DNA from: Lachnospiraceae bacterium
GTDB lineage: Bacteria; Bacillota; Clostridia; Lachnospirales; Lachnospiraceae
NCBI GenBank assembly: GCA_021203305.1
Contig: JAJQBK010000007.1
Coordinates: 1 to 64,000, forward strand
DNA length: 64,000 nt
Direction: 5' to 3'
Both the position numbers and the translations under genes were made by a program. Shown here in pieces: positions 36,115-44,095 of the stretch (within the stretch, counting starts at the first letter, position 1; every line of letters begins with the position of its first letter). The notes beneath the pieces are model-generated. The model worked only from the letters and a program-made list of their open reading frames with translations. It searched no databases and was not told the DNA's origin.

Positions 36115-36235
36115 TAGTTCCTAAGGAACTGCCACGAAATAGCTTACGCATCCTGTACCGTCTGGTACGCGAATCGCAGGCCATAAAAGCCTCGCCTTAG
36201 CTCGACGCCATAAAAAACTGAGCTCCTGCGCGCGG
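36115..36235. repeat. Repeat family B, copy 2
   Basis: Starts AGTTCCTAAGGAACTGCCAC, then contains TACGCGAATCGCAGG and TAAAAGCCTCGCC, which occur inverted in the large palindrome at 49932. It fills the gap before the SEC-C gene. Confidence 0.65.
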
Positions 36236-36271
36236 ACCGCGGCTGTGAAATACATGGAGGAGGAAAAAGAA

Positions 36272-36781
36272 ATGACATTACTGGAAAAATGGAGGAAGAC
36301 CGCCTACAATGAGAATGAGAGCCAGGCGGTGTACCAACAGCACTGGAAGGATTATTTTGAGAAGGAAAAAAATATATACGCGGAAATTCTGAAAAAGCCC
36401 GATGAGTCGGTGAGCGGCTCTGTGGCGCAGCTCGCGGAACGCTTTGGAGTGGATATCCAGATCATGACCGGTTTCCTGGACGGAATCAATGATTCTTTAA
36501 AAGTGCCCAATCCGATTGAGACAATGGATGAGGACACGGTTGTCAGCCTGGACTATGACACGGCGCTTCTTTACAAAAACATGGTCGCGGCGGAAGCGGA
36601 CTGGCTCTATGGGCTGGAAGCCTGGGAGGATATTTTTGACGAGGAGACGAGGAAGGCTCTTTACCGGGAGCAGAAATCCTCCACTACGGTGGTCAAGCCG
36701 GCCAAAATTTATCCCAACGATCCCTGCCCCTGCGGCAGCGGCAAAAAGTATAAAAAATGCTGCGGCCGGAACGCATCATAA
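36272..36781 (+). CDS. SEC-C motif protein
   Basis: A 169-residue, mostly helical, acidic protein ending in the zinc-binding SEC-C motif [17 protein letters not shown]. The same motif ends SecA and many uncharacterised proteins; here no ATPase is present, so the role is unknown. ATG 36272 follows GGAGGAGG. Earlier in-frame starts (GTG 36245, ATG 36254) would put that ribosome site inside the gene. Confidence 0.85.
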   Translation: MTLLEKWRKTAYNENESQAVYQQHWKDYFEKEKNIYAEILKKPDESVSGSVAQLAERFGVDIQIMTGFLDGINDSLKVPNPIETMDEDTVVSLDYDTALLYKNMVAAEADWLYGLEAWEDIFDEETRKALYREQKSSTTVVKPAKIYPNDPCPCGSGKKYKKCCGRNAS

Positions 36782-36828
36782 ATGGTTATTTTTTCCATGC
36801 ATAGCGGCGGTATCTTCACACATACTAT

Positions 36829-36853
36829 CCCTGACGTAATACAGTCAGGGAGG
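36829..36853 (+). promoter_or_regulatory. Hairpin overlapping the DUF1540 ribosome site
   Basis: CCCTGAC (36829-36835) pairs with GTCAGGG (36844-36850); the right arm contains half of the AGGGAGG ribosome site (36847-36853). Folding would partly hide the site. Confidence 0.55.
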
Positions 36854-36858
36854 TAATT

Positions 36859-37179
36859 ATGGCAAAATTAGGATGTGGAGTCAGCAATTGTATTTATAAT
36901 CAGGAGCACTGCTGCTGTAAGGGCGATATCATGGTAGGAGGTCGGGACGCCAAAGAGGAGTCGGACACTTGCTGCGAGAGCTTCGCGGACCGCAGGGGTG
37001 ATTTCTACGCGAATATGATGGAGAGCCCGAAAGAGATTATTCATGTAGACTGCGAAGCGGTGAGGTGCCTTTATAACAGGGATTATAAATGTGTTGCGGA
37101 ACAGATCAGTATCCGGGGAGATCACGCGGACACCTGCGGGGATACGCTCTGCGCCACGTTTACGGAGAGGCAGCCGTAA
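36859..37179 (+). CDS. Cys-rich DUF1540 protein with two domains
   Basis: A 106-residue protein with two DUF1540 repeats: CGVSNCIYNQEHCCC...CCESF and CEAVRCLYNRDYKC...CGDTLCATF. The conserved Cys pattern suggests metal binding. DUF1540 proteins are widespread in spore-forming Clostridia and of unknown function. AGGGAGG lies five bases before the ATG and is partly in a hairpin. Confidence 0.88.
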   Translation: MAKLGCGVSNCIYNQEHCCCKGDIMVGGRDAKEESDTCCESFADRRGDFYANMMESPKEIIHVDCEAVRCLYNRDYKCVAEQISIRGDHADTCGDTLCATFTERQP

Positions 37180-37257
37180 GGAGCTGCCGCAAAATCATGT
37201 GCCTGGGAACCGTCGAGACAGTTCCTTATCCTGCGGCAATTTCTAAGGAGCCGTTTT
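37177..37257. repeat. Repeat family B-like palindromic segment, copy 3
   Basis: Begins TAAGGAGCTGCCGCAAAAT, whose TAA is the stop of the DUF1540 gene, and ends GCGGCAATTTCTAAGGAG. GGGAAC/GTTCC forms the inner stem. It may act as the terminator. Confidence 0.5.
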
Positions 37258-37273
37258 GTGTAGAATTTTTGCT

Positions 37274-37374
37274 GCTATTCACAGCCGCTTTCCTCTCCTT
37301 CACAGGAAGGCTTAAGGTGTACGAGACGCCCTTCGGGTGCCTCATATGGGCAAATGCGTCCGGCTGTGAATAGC
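37274..37374. mobile_element. Short element with family A-like ends, copy 4
   Basis: A 101-bp element bounded by perfect inverted ends GCTATTCACAGCCG (37274-37287) and its complement (37361-37374). The ends match family A except for the outermost bases, and CATATG/GGCAAATGCG inside recalls the left half of copy 1. No clear target duplication. Confidence 0.62.
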
Positions 37375-37384
37375 ATCACTTTTT

Positions 37385-37451
37385 GGCTGAAATCAAAAAA
37401 GCTGTTTTTTGGCTGAAATTCAGAAAAAACCGGCTGAAATCAGAAAAAACT
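37385..37451. repeat. Three GGCTGAAAT-CAGAAAAAA repeats before the infC promoter
   Basis: Units at 37385, 37411 and 37432 share GGCTGAAAT and an A-run. They end just before the -35 box, where A-tracts could act as UP elements. Confidence 0.65.
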
Positions 37452-37453
37452 GA

Positions 37454-37482
37454 TTGACACAGAGGAAAGATTGTTGTAGAAT
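37454..37482 (+). promoter_or_regulatory. SigA-type promoter of infC-rpmI-rplT
   Basis: Perfect TTGACA (37454-37459), 17-base spacer, TAGAAT (37477-37482). Confidence 0.85.
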
Positions 37483-37489
37483 GCCTTTG

Positions 37490-37720
37490 TGTGTGAGAAA
37501 GTCACACGAGAACATCAAGCAGAGTATCCACTCTCACCCTGCGGCAAGCGCGCTTCAGGTGTTTATAGTTCTTCACAGGCCATACTCGGATTCTGTGAAT
37601 TATCTGGTGGATAGTTTGTCTTGCTATCTGCTATTTTTTTGCCATGAAAGCTTTGGCAGCAGTCAGGCGGCCCCTTTGGCACGAACGGCCTGAGATTACT
37701 CCGTCGGCTTTCAGGAACTG
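37490..37720 (+). promoter_or_regulatory. Structured leader of infC operon, probable L20 leader
   Basis: About 275 bases separate the promoter from infC. TTCACAG (37572-37578) pairs with CTGTGAA (37593-37599), GAGTAT near 37520 can pair with ATACTC near 37585, and a weak stem GGATAG/CTATCT precedes TTTTTTT at 37634-37640. In Bacillus, L20 binds such a leader and causes early termination (Rfam L20_leader). Identity here rests on position and rough structure. Confidence 0.55.
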
Positions 37721-37764
37721 GCGGCGGCATGGAACCGCTGCAGGAGATTGAGGAGGGAAAGGCT

Positions 37765-38298
37765 ATTAGCAACAATAACGAATGTCAGATCAATGAGCAG
37801 ATCCGTGACAGGGAAATTCGTCTGATCGGTGAAAACGGCGAACAGCTTGGGATTATGTCCTCGAAAGACGCGCAAAGGCTTGCGGAGGAAGCGGGCCTGG
37901 ATCTGGTAAAGATCGTGCCCAACGCCAAGCCGCCTGTGTGCAGAATCGTAGATTACAGTAAGTATAAATACGAGCAGGCCCGCCGCGAGAAGGAAGCGAG
38001 GAAAAAGCAAAAGGTAACGGAGGTCAAGGAGATTCGGCTGTCTCCCAATATTGACACCAACGACCTGAACACCAAAACCGGGGCCGCGGCCAAATTCCTG
38101 GCCAAGGGCGACAAGGTGAAGGTCACTTTGCGCTTCCGGGGCCGTGAAATTTCGCGCATGGCCCAGAGCAAATACATTCTGGATGACTTTGCCGCAAGCC
38201 TTGCAGAGATAGCCAATGTGGAAAAGCCGCCGAAAGTGGAAGGCAGAAGCATGACAATGTTCTTAGCGCCGAAATCCAAAAACAGCGCCAAAAAATGA
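37765..38298 (+). CDS. infC: Translation initiation factor IF-3
   Basis: Binds the 30S subunit, checks start codons and keeps subunits apart. The chain starting at the ATT at 37765 has 177 residues, the normal size, beginning SNNNECQINEQIRDREIRLIG after the first residue. AGGAGGG lies 7 bases upstream. ATT is the known unusual start of infC in many bacteria and allows IF-3 to limit its own synthesis. The ATG at 37729 has no good ribosome site. The DPNAKPP-like NAKPPVCRIVDY linker and C-domain are intact. Confidence 0.93.
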   Translation: MSNNNECQINEQIRDREIRLIGENGEQLGIMSSKDAQRLAEEAGLDLVKIVPNAKPPVCRIVDYSKYKYEQARREKEARKKQKVTEVKEIRLSPNIDTNDLNTKTGAAAKFLAKGDKVKVTLRFRGREISRMAQSKYILDDFAASLAEIANVEKPPKVEGRSMTMFLAPKSKNSAKK

Positions 38299-38316
38299 CA
38301 ACAGGAGGAACTCAAT

Positions 38317-38514
38317 ATGCCGAAATTAAAGACAAAGAGAGCCGCCGCGAAGAGGTTTAAAGCGACGGGAACAGGGAAGTTAAAGAGAGCGAAAGCTTAT
38401 AAGAGCCATATCTTAACCAAGAAATCTACCAAGAGAAAGCGCAATCTGAGAAAGGCTGCGATCACGGATCAGACAAATGTTAAGAATATGAAGAAGGTTT
38501 TGCCTTATTTATAA
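38317..38514 (+). CDS. rpmI: 50S ribosomal protein L35
   Basis: Basic 65-residue large-subunit protein, [20 protein letters not shown] onward, ending [17 protein letters not shown] precedes the ATG. Middle gene of infC-rpmI-rplT. Confidence 0.97.
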   Translation: MPKLKTKRAAAKRFKATGTGKLKRAKAYKSHILTKKSTKRKRNLRKAAITDQTNVKNMKKVLPYL

Positions 38515-38536
38515 TTCGGTAGAGGAGGACTAGGAA

Positions 38537-38893
38537 ATGGCAAGAATTAAGGGCGGAATGAACGCCAAAAAGAAACATAACAGAGTATTAAAGCTTGCGA
38601 AGGGCTACAGAGGCGCAAGGAGCAAGCAGTACAGGGTCGCGAAGCAGTCTGTGATGAGAGCGCTGGCCAGCTCCTACGCGGGCCGCAAGCAGAGAAAGCG
38701 CGAGTTCAGACAGCTGTGGATCGCTCGTATCAACGCCGCCGCGAGGCTGAACGACCTTTCTTACAGCAAGTTTATGCACGGCCTGAAGCTGGCGGAGATT
38801 GATATCAACAGAAAGATGCTGGCGGAGATGGCTGTGAACGATCCGGAGGGCTTTACCGCTCTGACACAGATCGCCAAAGAAAAGCTGGCTTAA
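38537..38893 (+). CDS. rplT: 50S ribosomal protein L20
   Basis: A 118-residue basic protein needed early in 50S assembly and the likely repressor of its own operon through the leader at 37490. Visible are the N-terminal [20 protein letters not shown] and the [11 protein letters not shown] and [19 protein letters not shown] blocks. Followed by a strong terminator. Confidence 0.97.
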   Translation: MARIKGGMNAKKKHNRVLKLAKGYRGARSKQYRVAKQSVMRALASSYAGRKQRKREFRQLWIARINAAARLNDLSYSKFMHGLKLAEIDINRKMLAEMAVNDPEGFTALTQIAKEKLA

Positions 38894-38904
38894 ATTTCAA
38901 ATGG

Positions 38905-38962
38905 AAATCAGGAAACGGTATGCTTTTGGGTACGGACGCCCGCGCATACCGTTTCCTGATTT
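38905..38962 (+). terminator. Terminator of infC-rpmI-rplT
   Basis: A perfect 19-bp stem: AAATCAGGAAACGGTATGC (38905-38923) and its complement (38944-38962), then TATAAAT. The T-run is short, but the stem is very strong. Confidence 0.8.
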
Positions 38963-39073
38963 ATAAATACAGGAAACGACTTTATGCCGTATTTTATCGC
39001 GCTGATTGCGGGCTGCGTAAGCGGATTCCCCTGCGCGATCGAGGGATCATTATTCAGAATGGGAGGTTCATCC

Positions 39074-40600
39074 ATGGGAGTATGGGAAAATCTGGAGCCG
39101 AAGGCGGTTTTTCATTTTTTTGAGGAGATATGCGGCATTCCCCATGGCTCCGGCAATACCGCGCGGATCTCTGCTTATCTGCAGAAATTTGCCGCTGACC
39201 GGGGGCTCTGGTACCGCACGGACGGGCTGGGCAATGTGGTGATGAGAAAGCAGGCTTCTACGGGCTATGAGCAGATGCCCGGGTTGATTATCCAGGGACA
39301 TATGGATATGGTGGCCGTGAAGACCGCGGACTGCGACAAGGATATGTCCGCGGACGGGCTGGATGTGGCCGTTGACGGCGATTATGTCTACGCGAAAGAT
39401 ACCAGCCTGGGCGGAGATGACGGTATCGCGGTGGCATACGGCCTGGCGATTATGGACGATGACAGTATTTCTCATCCGGCCCTGGAGCTGATCGTTACCG
39501 TGGATGAGGAGACCGGCATGTTTGGCGCGGCCGCTCTGGATATGAGCGACATTCAGGGCAGACGTTTCCTCAATATTGATTCGGAGGATGAGGGCGTCTT
39601 TCTGGCCGGCTGCGCGGGAGGAAAGCGGGTAAGCGCCCGCGTGGACCGCTCTCTGACTGAGCAAAAGGGCTGTCGGATGACGGTCCTGGTGGACGGCCTG
39701 CAGGGAGGACACAGCGGCGCTGAAATTCACAAGGAACGCGGGAACGCGATTTTGCTGCTGGGCAGAGTGCTGGCGGGGATCGCCGGGGAGACGGAGTTAT
39801 CTCTCATCAGTATTTTCGGCGGAACGGCGGAAAACGTGATACCCTCCCGGGCTGAGGCGGAGATTGTGTGCGGAGAGCCTGACAGAGCGCGTCAGGCGGC
39901 GGCGAGAGTTGAGGCGGAGCTGAAACAGGAGTATGAGGTTCGTGATCCGGGTCTGCGGGTACAGGTATTTACTGAGGAAAGTCAGGAAGCTCCGGACACT
40001 TTAAAAGCCGGGAGAATGGAGCTTTGTGATGATGGCCGCCCGGCGAAAGAGGAGTCAGGGGCGAATGGTGTTTATCTGGCGGACAGCCCGGAAGCTTCCG
40101 CTCGGTTCCTGCGCCTCCTGACTGCCCTGCCAACCGGTGTGCAGGCCATGAGCCCTTCGGTTCCCGGTATGGTGGAGACCAGCCTGAATCTGGGCGTGAT
40201 TTCCTCCGACACCTCCGTCATTACGATACAGTATTCCCTCAGGAGCAGCCTGGAGAGCGCCAAGAACGCGCTGGCGGACAGAGTAATGGCGATTTTTGCG
40301 CTGGCGGGCGTGAAGGCGGAGGCCGGCAGCGACTATCCGGGCTGGGCCTACAGGGTGCACAGCCCTCTCAGGGAGAAGATGACCAGGGTTTATGAAAAAA
40401 TGTACGGGGAGAAGCCGCGGATCGCGGCGATTCACGCGGGTCTGGAGTGCGGCCTGTTCCTGGGCAAATGCCCGGAGCTGGACTGCGTTTCCATAGGCCC
40501 CGATATGCTGGATATTCACTCAGTCAACGAAAAGCTTTCCATTTCCTCCACAAAGAGAGTGTGGGAGTTTTTGCTGGAATTATTAAAGGATAAATCATAG
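39074..40600 (+). CDS. pepD: Aminoacyl-histidine dipeptidase (M20C)
   Basis: Zinc peptidase cutting Xaa-His and other dipeptides. The 508 residues show FEEICGIPHGSGNT, IQGHMDMVAVK with the metal His and Asp, SLGGDDGIAVAYGL, TVDEETGMFGA with the catalytic Glu, and GLQGGHSGAEIH. ATG 39074 follows GGGAGG; an earlier ATG at 38984 would add 30 residues not expected in the family. Confidence 0.93.
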   Translation: MGVWENLEPKAVFHFFEEICGIPHGSGNTARISAYLQKFAADRGLWYRTDGLGNVVMRKQASTGYEQMPGLIIQGHMDMVAVKTADCDKDMSADGLDVAVDGDYVYAKDTSLGGDDGIAVAYGLAIMDDDSISHPALELIVTVDEETGMFGAAALDMSDIQGRRFLNIDSEDEGVFLAGCAGGKRVSARVDRSLTEQKGCRMTVLVDGLQGGHSGAEIHKERGNAILLLGRVLAGIAGETELSLISIFGGTAENVIPSRAEAEIVCGEPDRARQAAARVEAELKQEYEVRDPGLRVQVFTEESQEAPDTLKAGRMELCDDGRPAKEESGANGVYLADSPEASARFLRLLTALPTGVQAMSPSVPGMVETSLNLGVISSDTSVITIQYSLRSSLESAKNALADRVMAIFALAGVKAEAGSDYPGWAYRVHSPLREKMTRVYEKMYGEKPRIAAIHAGLECGLFLGKCPELDCVSIGPDMLDIHSVNEKLSISSTKRVWEFLLELLKDKS

Positions 40601-40623
40601 AAAACACGACATGGTAATTTATT

Positions 40624-41856
40624 ATGAATGAAAAAAAGGTATCCGGGAACAGAAGAACAGTTCCCGTCAGCCGGAATGGGGAAAGCCTTCAGAGCAATCC
40701 GGAGGTGAAAAGTACTTTTGCCTGTCCGGTCATTGGCAAATGCGGCGGCTGCGACTGTCTGGACGTTCCTTATCAGAAGCAGCTGAAGGACAAGAGAAAG
40801 CTGGTGGCCGGATTGCTGAAGCCCTACTGCGACCTGGAGGGCATCCTGCCCATGGAGGAGCCTTATTTTTACCGCAATAAGGTCCACGCCGTTTTCGGCA
40901 GGGACCGGCGGGGAAATGTGATCGCGGGAACCTATGAGAAAAATTCCCATCGGATCGTATCGGTGGAAAAATGTTTGATTGAGGATGAGAAGGCTCAGGC
41001 CATCATCCGCACCATCCGCGACCTTTGCAAAAGCTTTAAGATTAAAATCTATGACGAGGATACGGGCTATGGACTGCTGCGCCATGTGCTCGTCCGATGC
41101 GGCAAAAACAGCGGCCAGTATATGGTTGTGCTGGTGATGTCCTCTCTGATTCTGCCCGGCAAAAATCATTTTCTGAAGGCTCTGCTGCAGGAGCATCCCG
41201 AGATTACCACGGTGGCGGTCAACGTCAATGACAGGCGCACCAGCATGATTCTGGGGGAAAAGGAGCAGGTCATTTACGGAAAGGGATATATTGAGGATAC
41301 CCTTTGCGGCAAAATTTTCCGCATATCTCCCCGGTCCTTTTATCAGGTCAACCCCGTCCAGGCGCAGAAGCTTTACAATAAGGCGCTGGAGTACGCCGAT
41401 TTTCACGGAAATGAGCGCATTGTGGACGCCTACTGCAGAATTGGCACCATCGGCATCGCGGCCGCGGATCACGTCAAAGAGGTGATCGGTGTGGAGCTGA
41501 ATAGGGACGCGGTGCGCGACGCCAGGGTCAATGCCAGACGAAATGATGTGCGCAATATTTCCTTCTATGAAAATGACGCCGGTATATTTCTGACACAGAT
41601 GGCGGAGCAGAACGCGAAGGTGGACGCGGTGATTCTGGACCCGCCCCGGGCGGGCAGCGATGAAGCCTTCCTGGCTTCCGTGGCGGCGCTTTCACCCGGG
41701 AAGGTTATTTATATTTCCTGTAATCCCCAGACCCTGGCCAGAGATCTGGAGTATCTGACCCATAAGGGATACCGGGCCCGCAGAGCCTGCGCTGTGGACA
41801 TGTTCCCGCAGACGGCGGAGCATGTGGAAACATGTGTTCTCTTGGCGAAAGCGTAG
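40624..41856 (+). CDS. rlmD: 23S rRNA (uracil-5)-methyltransferase, RlmD/RlmCD-like
   Basis: Makes 5-methyluridine in 23S rRNA. The 410 residues contain Cys residues around CPVIGKCGGCDC for an iron-sulfur cluster, the SAM region VDAYCRIGTIGIAAAD, VILDPPRAGSDEA and the catalytic Cys in YISCNPQTLARDL. In the SAM loop the usual CGxG reads CRIG (Arg272), which is odd. The TRAM domain often seen at the N-terminus is missing. Could also be the tRNA m5U54 enzyme by homology; RlmCD is the usual clostridial form. Confidence 0.85.
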   Translation: MNEKKVSGNRRTVPVSRNGESLQSNPEVKSTFACPVIGKCGGCDCLDVPYQKQLKDKRKLVAGLLKPYCDLEGILPMEEPYFYRNKVHAVFGRDRRGNVIAGTYEKNSHRIVSVEKCLIEDEKAQAIIRTIRDLCKSFKIKIYDEDTGYGLLRHVLVRCGKNSGQYMVVLVMSSLILPGKNHFLKALLQEHPEITTVAVNVNDRRTSMILGEKEQVIYGKGYIEDTLCGKIFRISPRSFYQVNPVQAQKLYNKALEYADFHGNERIVDAYCRIGTIGIAAADHVKEVIGVELNRDAVRDARVNARRNDVRNISFYENDAGIFLTQMAEQNAKVDAVILDPPRAGSDEAFLASVAALSPGKVIYISCNPQTLARDLEYLTHKGYRARRACAVDMFPQTAEHVETCVLLAKA

Positions 41857-41882
41857 ATTGTTCGGCGGATTCTAAAAGGGAC

Positions 41883-41911
41883 TTGATTTTTCAAATGGCG
41901 TTTAGTATAGT
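41883..41911 (+). promoter_or_regulatory. Promoter of plsX with a FabT-like palindrome
   Basis: TTGATT (41883-41888), 17-base spacer, TATAGT (41906-41911). The -35 box is part of TTGATTTTTCAA (41883-41894), which resembles FabT sites (TTTGA-N-TCAAA). Confidence 0.65.
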
Positions 41912-41933
41912 GAAGAGTAGTGTTTTGCGGCGG

Positions 41934-41955
41934 AGCCCGGCGTGCCGGGGCTTTT
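41934..41955 (+). terminator. Attenuator-like hairpin in the plsX leader
   Basis: AGCCCGGC, a GT loop, then GCCGGGGCT followed by TTT. It lies between the plsX promoter and start, so it may terminate some transcripts early. The T-run is short. Confidence 0.45.
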
Positions 41956-41994
41956 GGCAACGGACTGTGTACAGAGTTTGGGAGAGAAGAGAAA

Positions 41995-43011
41995 ATGGCA
42001 GAACTGGTAAAAGTGGCTGTGGACGCCATGGGAGGCGATGAGGCGCCCGGCGTGATCGTGGAAGCCGCGGTGGAGGCGCTGAAGGCCTCCGACAAAATCA
42101 AGGTATTTCTGGTGGGAAAGGAGGACGCCGTCAAAAGTGAGCTGTCCAAATACAGCTATCCGGCGGACCGGCTGGAAATCGTCCACGCCTCAGAAGTGAT
42201 TGAGATGGCGGAGCCGCCGGCCAACGCCATCCGCAAGAAGAAGGATTCCTCCATTGTGGTGGCCATGAAGATGGTCAAGAGCGGACAGTGCGACGCCTAC
42301 GTGTCCGCGGGCAGCACCGGAGCCAATCTGGTGGGGGCCCAGCTTTTGGTGGGAAGGCTCCCCGGCGTAGACCGCGCCCCCTTAGCCCCGTTTATTCCCA
42401 CTTCGAAGGGAGTGTCCCTGCTCATCGACTGCGGCGCCAATGTGGACGCCCGTCCCGCGCATCTGGTACAGTTCGCCAGAATGGGCTCCATCTATATGGA
42501 GAATACCATGGGGATCAAAAACCCGAGAGTTGGCATTGTGAATATCGGCGCGGAGGAGGAGAAGGGTAACGCTTTAGTGAAGGAGACCTTTCCCCTGTTA
42601 AAGGAATGTAAGGATATCAATTTCATCGGCAGCGTGGAGGCCAGAGATATTCCCGCGGGCGGCGCGGACGTGATTGTCTGCGAGGCCTTTGTGGGCAACG
42701 TCATTTTAAAAATGTACGAGGGCGTCGGCGGTACGCTGATCAAAGAGGTGAAGGAGGGAATGGTATCCACCACGCGCAGCAAGATCGGCGCACTGTTAGT
42801 AAAGCCGGCCCTGAAGGAGACCCTGAAGAAATTTGATCTGGATCAGTACGGCGGCGCTCCCATGCTTGGCCTGAAGGGCCTGGTGGTCAAGACCCACGGC
42901 AGCGCCAGCGTGACCGAGGTGAAGAACTCCATTTTACAGTGCGTCGGCTTCACCGAACAGCGCATCAACGAAAAGATACAGGCTGCCCTGAACATCGACT
43001 CAGCTCAGTAA
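41995..43011 (+). CDS. plsX: Phosphate acyltransferase PlsX
   Basis: Makes acyl-phosphate from acyl-ACP for phospholipid synthesis. The 338 residues show VAVDAMGGDEAPGVIVEAA, SAGSTGANLVGAQLLVGRLPGV, and GRGD-like VGIVNIGAEEEKGN and FVGNVILKMYEG blocks. ATG 41995 follows GGGAGAGAAG. acpP lies 73 bases on, the standard plsX-acpP-rnc-smc-ftsY order. Confidence 0.95.
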   Translation: MAELVKVAVDAMGGDEAPGVIVEAAVEALKASDKIKVFLVGKEDAVKSELSKYSYPADRLEIVHASEVIEMAEPPANAIRKKKDSSIVVAMKMVKSGQCDAYVSAGSTGANLVGAQLLVGRLPGVDRAPLAPFIPTSKGVSLLIDCGANVDARPAHLVQFARMGSIYMENTMGIKNPRVGIVNIGAEEEKGNALVKETFPLLKECKDINFIGSVEARDIPAGGADVIVCEAFVGNVILKMYEGVGGTLIKEVKEGMVSTTRSKIGALLVKPALKETLKKFDLDQYGGAPMLGLKGLVVKTHGSASVTEVKNSILQCVGFTEQRINEKIQAALNIDSAQ

Positions 43012-43084
43012 ATGTGCTATGGAAAAATAAAACTGTTTAGTACAACCTGCATGCAGGCAAATAATAAAAAAGGAGACAACTGCA

Positions 43085-43330
43085 ATGGAATTTGAAAAGG
43101 TAAGAGAAATCATCATGGAGGAGCTGCATCTGAAGGAGGAGGACATCACTCTGGACACCAATCTGAGCGAGGACCTGGGAGTGGACTCCCTGGACCTGTA
43201 TCAGGTCATCCTGAACATCCAGGACCAGTTCGACGTGGAGTTCCCCGACGAAATCTTTGAGAACGATTCCGTGAAAACCGTGCGTGACTGTGTGGAAGCG
43301 CTCAAGACAGAGCTGGCGAAAAAGGCGTAA
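43085..43330 (+). CDS. acpP: Acyl carrier protein
   Basis: An acidic 81-residue carrier of growing acyl chains. Ser35 in DLGVDSLDLYQ is the phosphopantetheine attachment site. The ATG follows AAAGGAGAC. A terminator hairpin follows. Confidence 0.96.
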   Translation: MEFEKVREIIMEELHLKEEDITLDTNLSEDLGVDSLDLYQVILNIQDQFDVEFPDEIFENDSVKTVRDCVEALKTELAKKA

Positions 43331-43332
43331 GG

Positions 43333-43361
43333 AAAAGAGCCCTTTTTAAAAGGGCTCTTTT
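43333..43361 (+). terminator. Terminator after acpP
   Basis: AAAAGAGCCCTTTT pairs with AAAAGGGCTCTTTT, ending in TTTT. It lies 15 bases before rnc, so rnc-smc-ftsY expression may depend on readthrough. Confidence 0.82.
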
Positions 43362-43375
43362 GACGGAGGATAAAA

Positions 43376-44095
43376 ATGCAGTACGGCGCTACCCCGGAAG
43401 GGCAGACAAAACTGGAGCAAAAGATCGGCTACTCCTTTCACAATAAGGCGCTGCTGAAGCAGGCCCTGACTCACAGCTCCTACGCCAATGAGATCAAAAT
43501 TTTAAAATGTGAGGACTATGAACGGCTGGAATTTCTGGGGGACGCGGTGCTGGAGCTGGTCTCCAGCGATTTTTTGTTTTCCGAATATCCCCGGATGCCG
43601 GAGGGAAAGCTCAGTAAGCTTCGGGCGTCCTTAGTCTGCGAGGCTTCGCTGGCTTATACGGCCCATCAGATGGGGCTGGAGGAGTATTTTCTTCTGGGAA
43701 AGGGCGAGGAGAGCACCGGCGGCAGAGACCGGGATTCTATTGCCTGCGATGTGGTGGAGGCCGTGATTGGCGCCATCTATCTGGACAGCGGCATAGAGGA
43801 GGCCAGGAGATTTATTTTCACATTTATTTTAAATGATATTGGCGCGAGATCTCTGTTTTATGACGCCAAATCCACCCTGCAGGAGGTTGTGCAGGGCAAT
43901 TCCATGGGACAGCTTTCTTATCAGGTCGTGTACGAGAAGGGTCCGGAGCATGACAAGGAATTCGGTGTGGAGCTGACTCTGGACGGCAGGGTTTTGGGCC
44001 GCGGCGAAGGCCACAACAAAAAAGCCGCCGAGCAGCAGGCCGCCTATCAGGCTCTGCTGAAGCTGCACAAAGAGGACGATATGACATGTACCTGA
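43376..44095 (+). CDS. rnc: Ribonuclease III
   Basis: Cuts double-stranded RNA, including rRNA precursors and paired antisense RNAs. The 239 residues show HSSYANE, the signature ERLEFLGDAVLEL, DVVEAVIGAIYLD with the metal Asp and Glu, and a C-terminal dsRNA-binding domain (STLQEVVQ to AAEQQAAYQALL). It would be the natural nuclease for the toxin-antitoxin RNA duplex (inference). Overlaps smc by ten bases. Confidence 0.96.
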   Translation: MQYGATPEGQTKLEQKIGYSFHNKALLKQALTHSSYANEIKILKCEDYERLEFLGDAVLELVSSDFLFSEYPRMPEGKLSKLRASLVCEASLAYTAHQMGLEEYFLLGKGEESTGGRDRDSIACDVVEAVIGAIYLDSGIEEARRFIFTFILNDIGARSLFYDAKSTLQEVVQGNSMGQLSYQVVYEKGPEHDKEFGVELTLDGRVLGRGEGHNKKAAEQQAAYQALLKLHKEDDMTCT

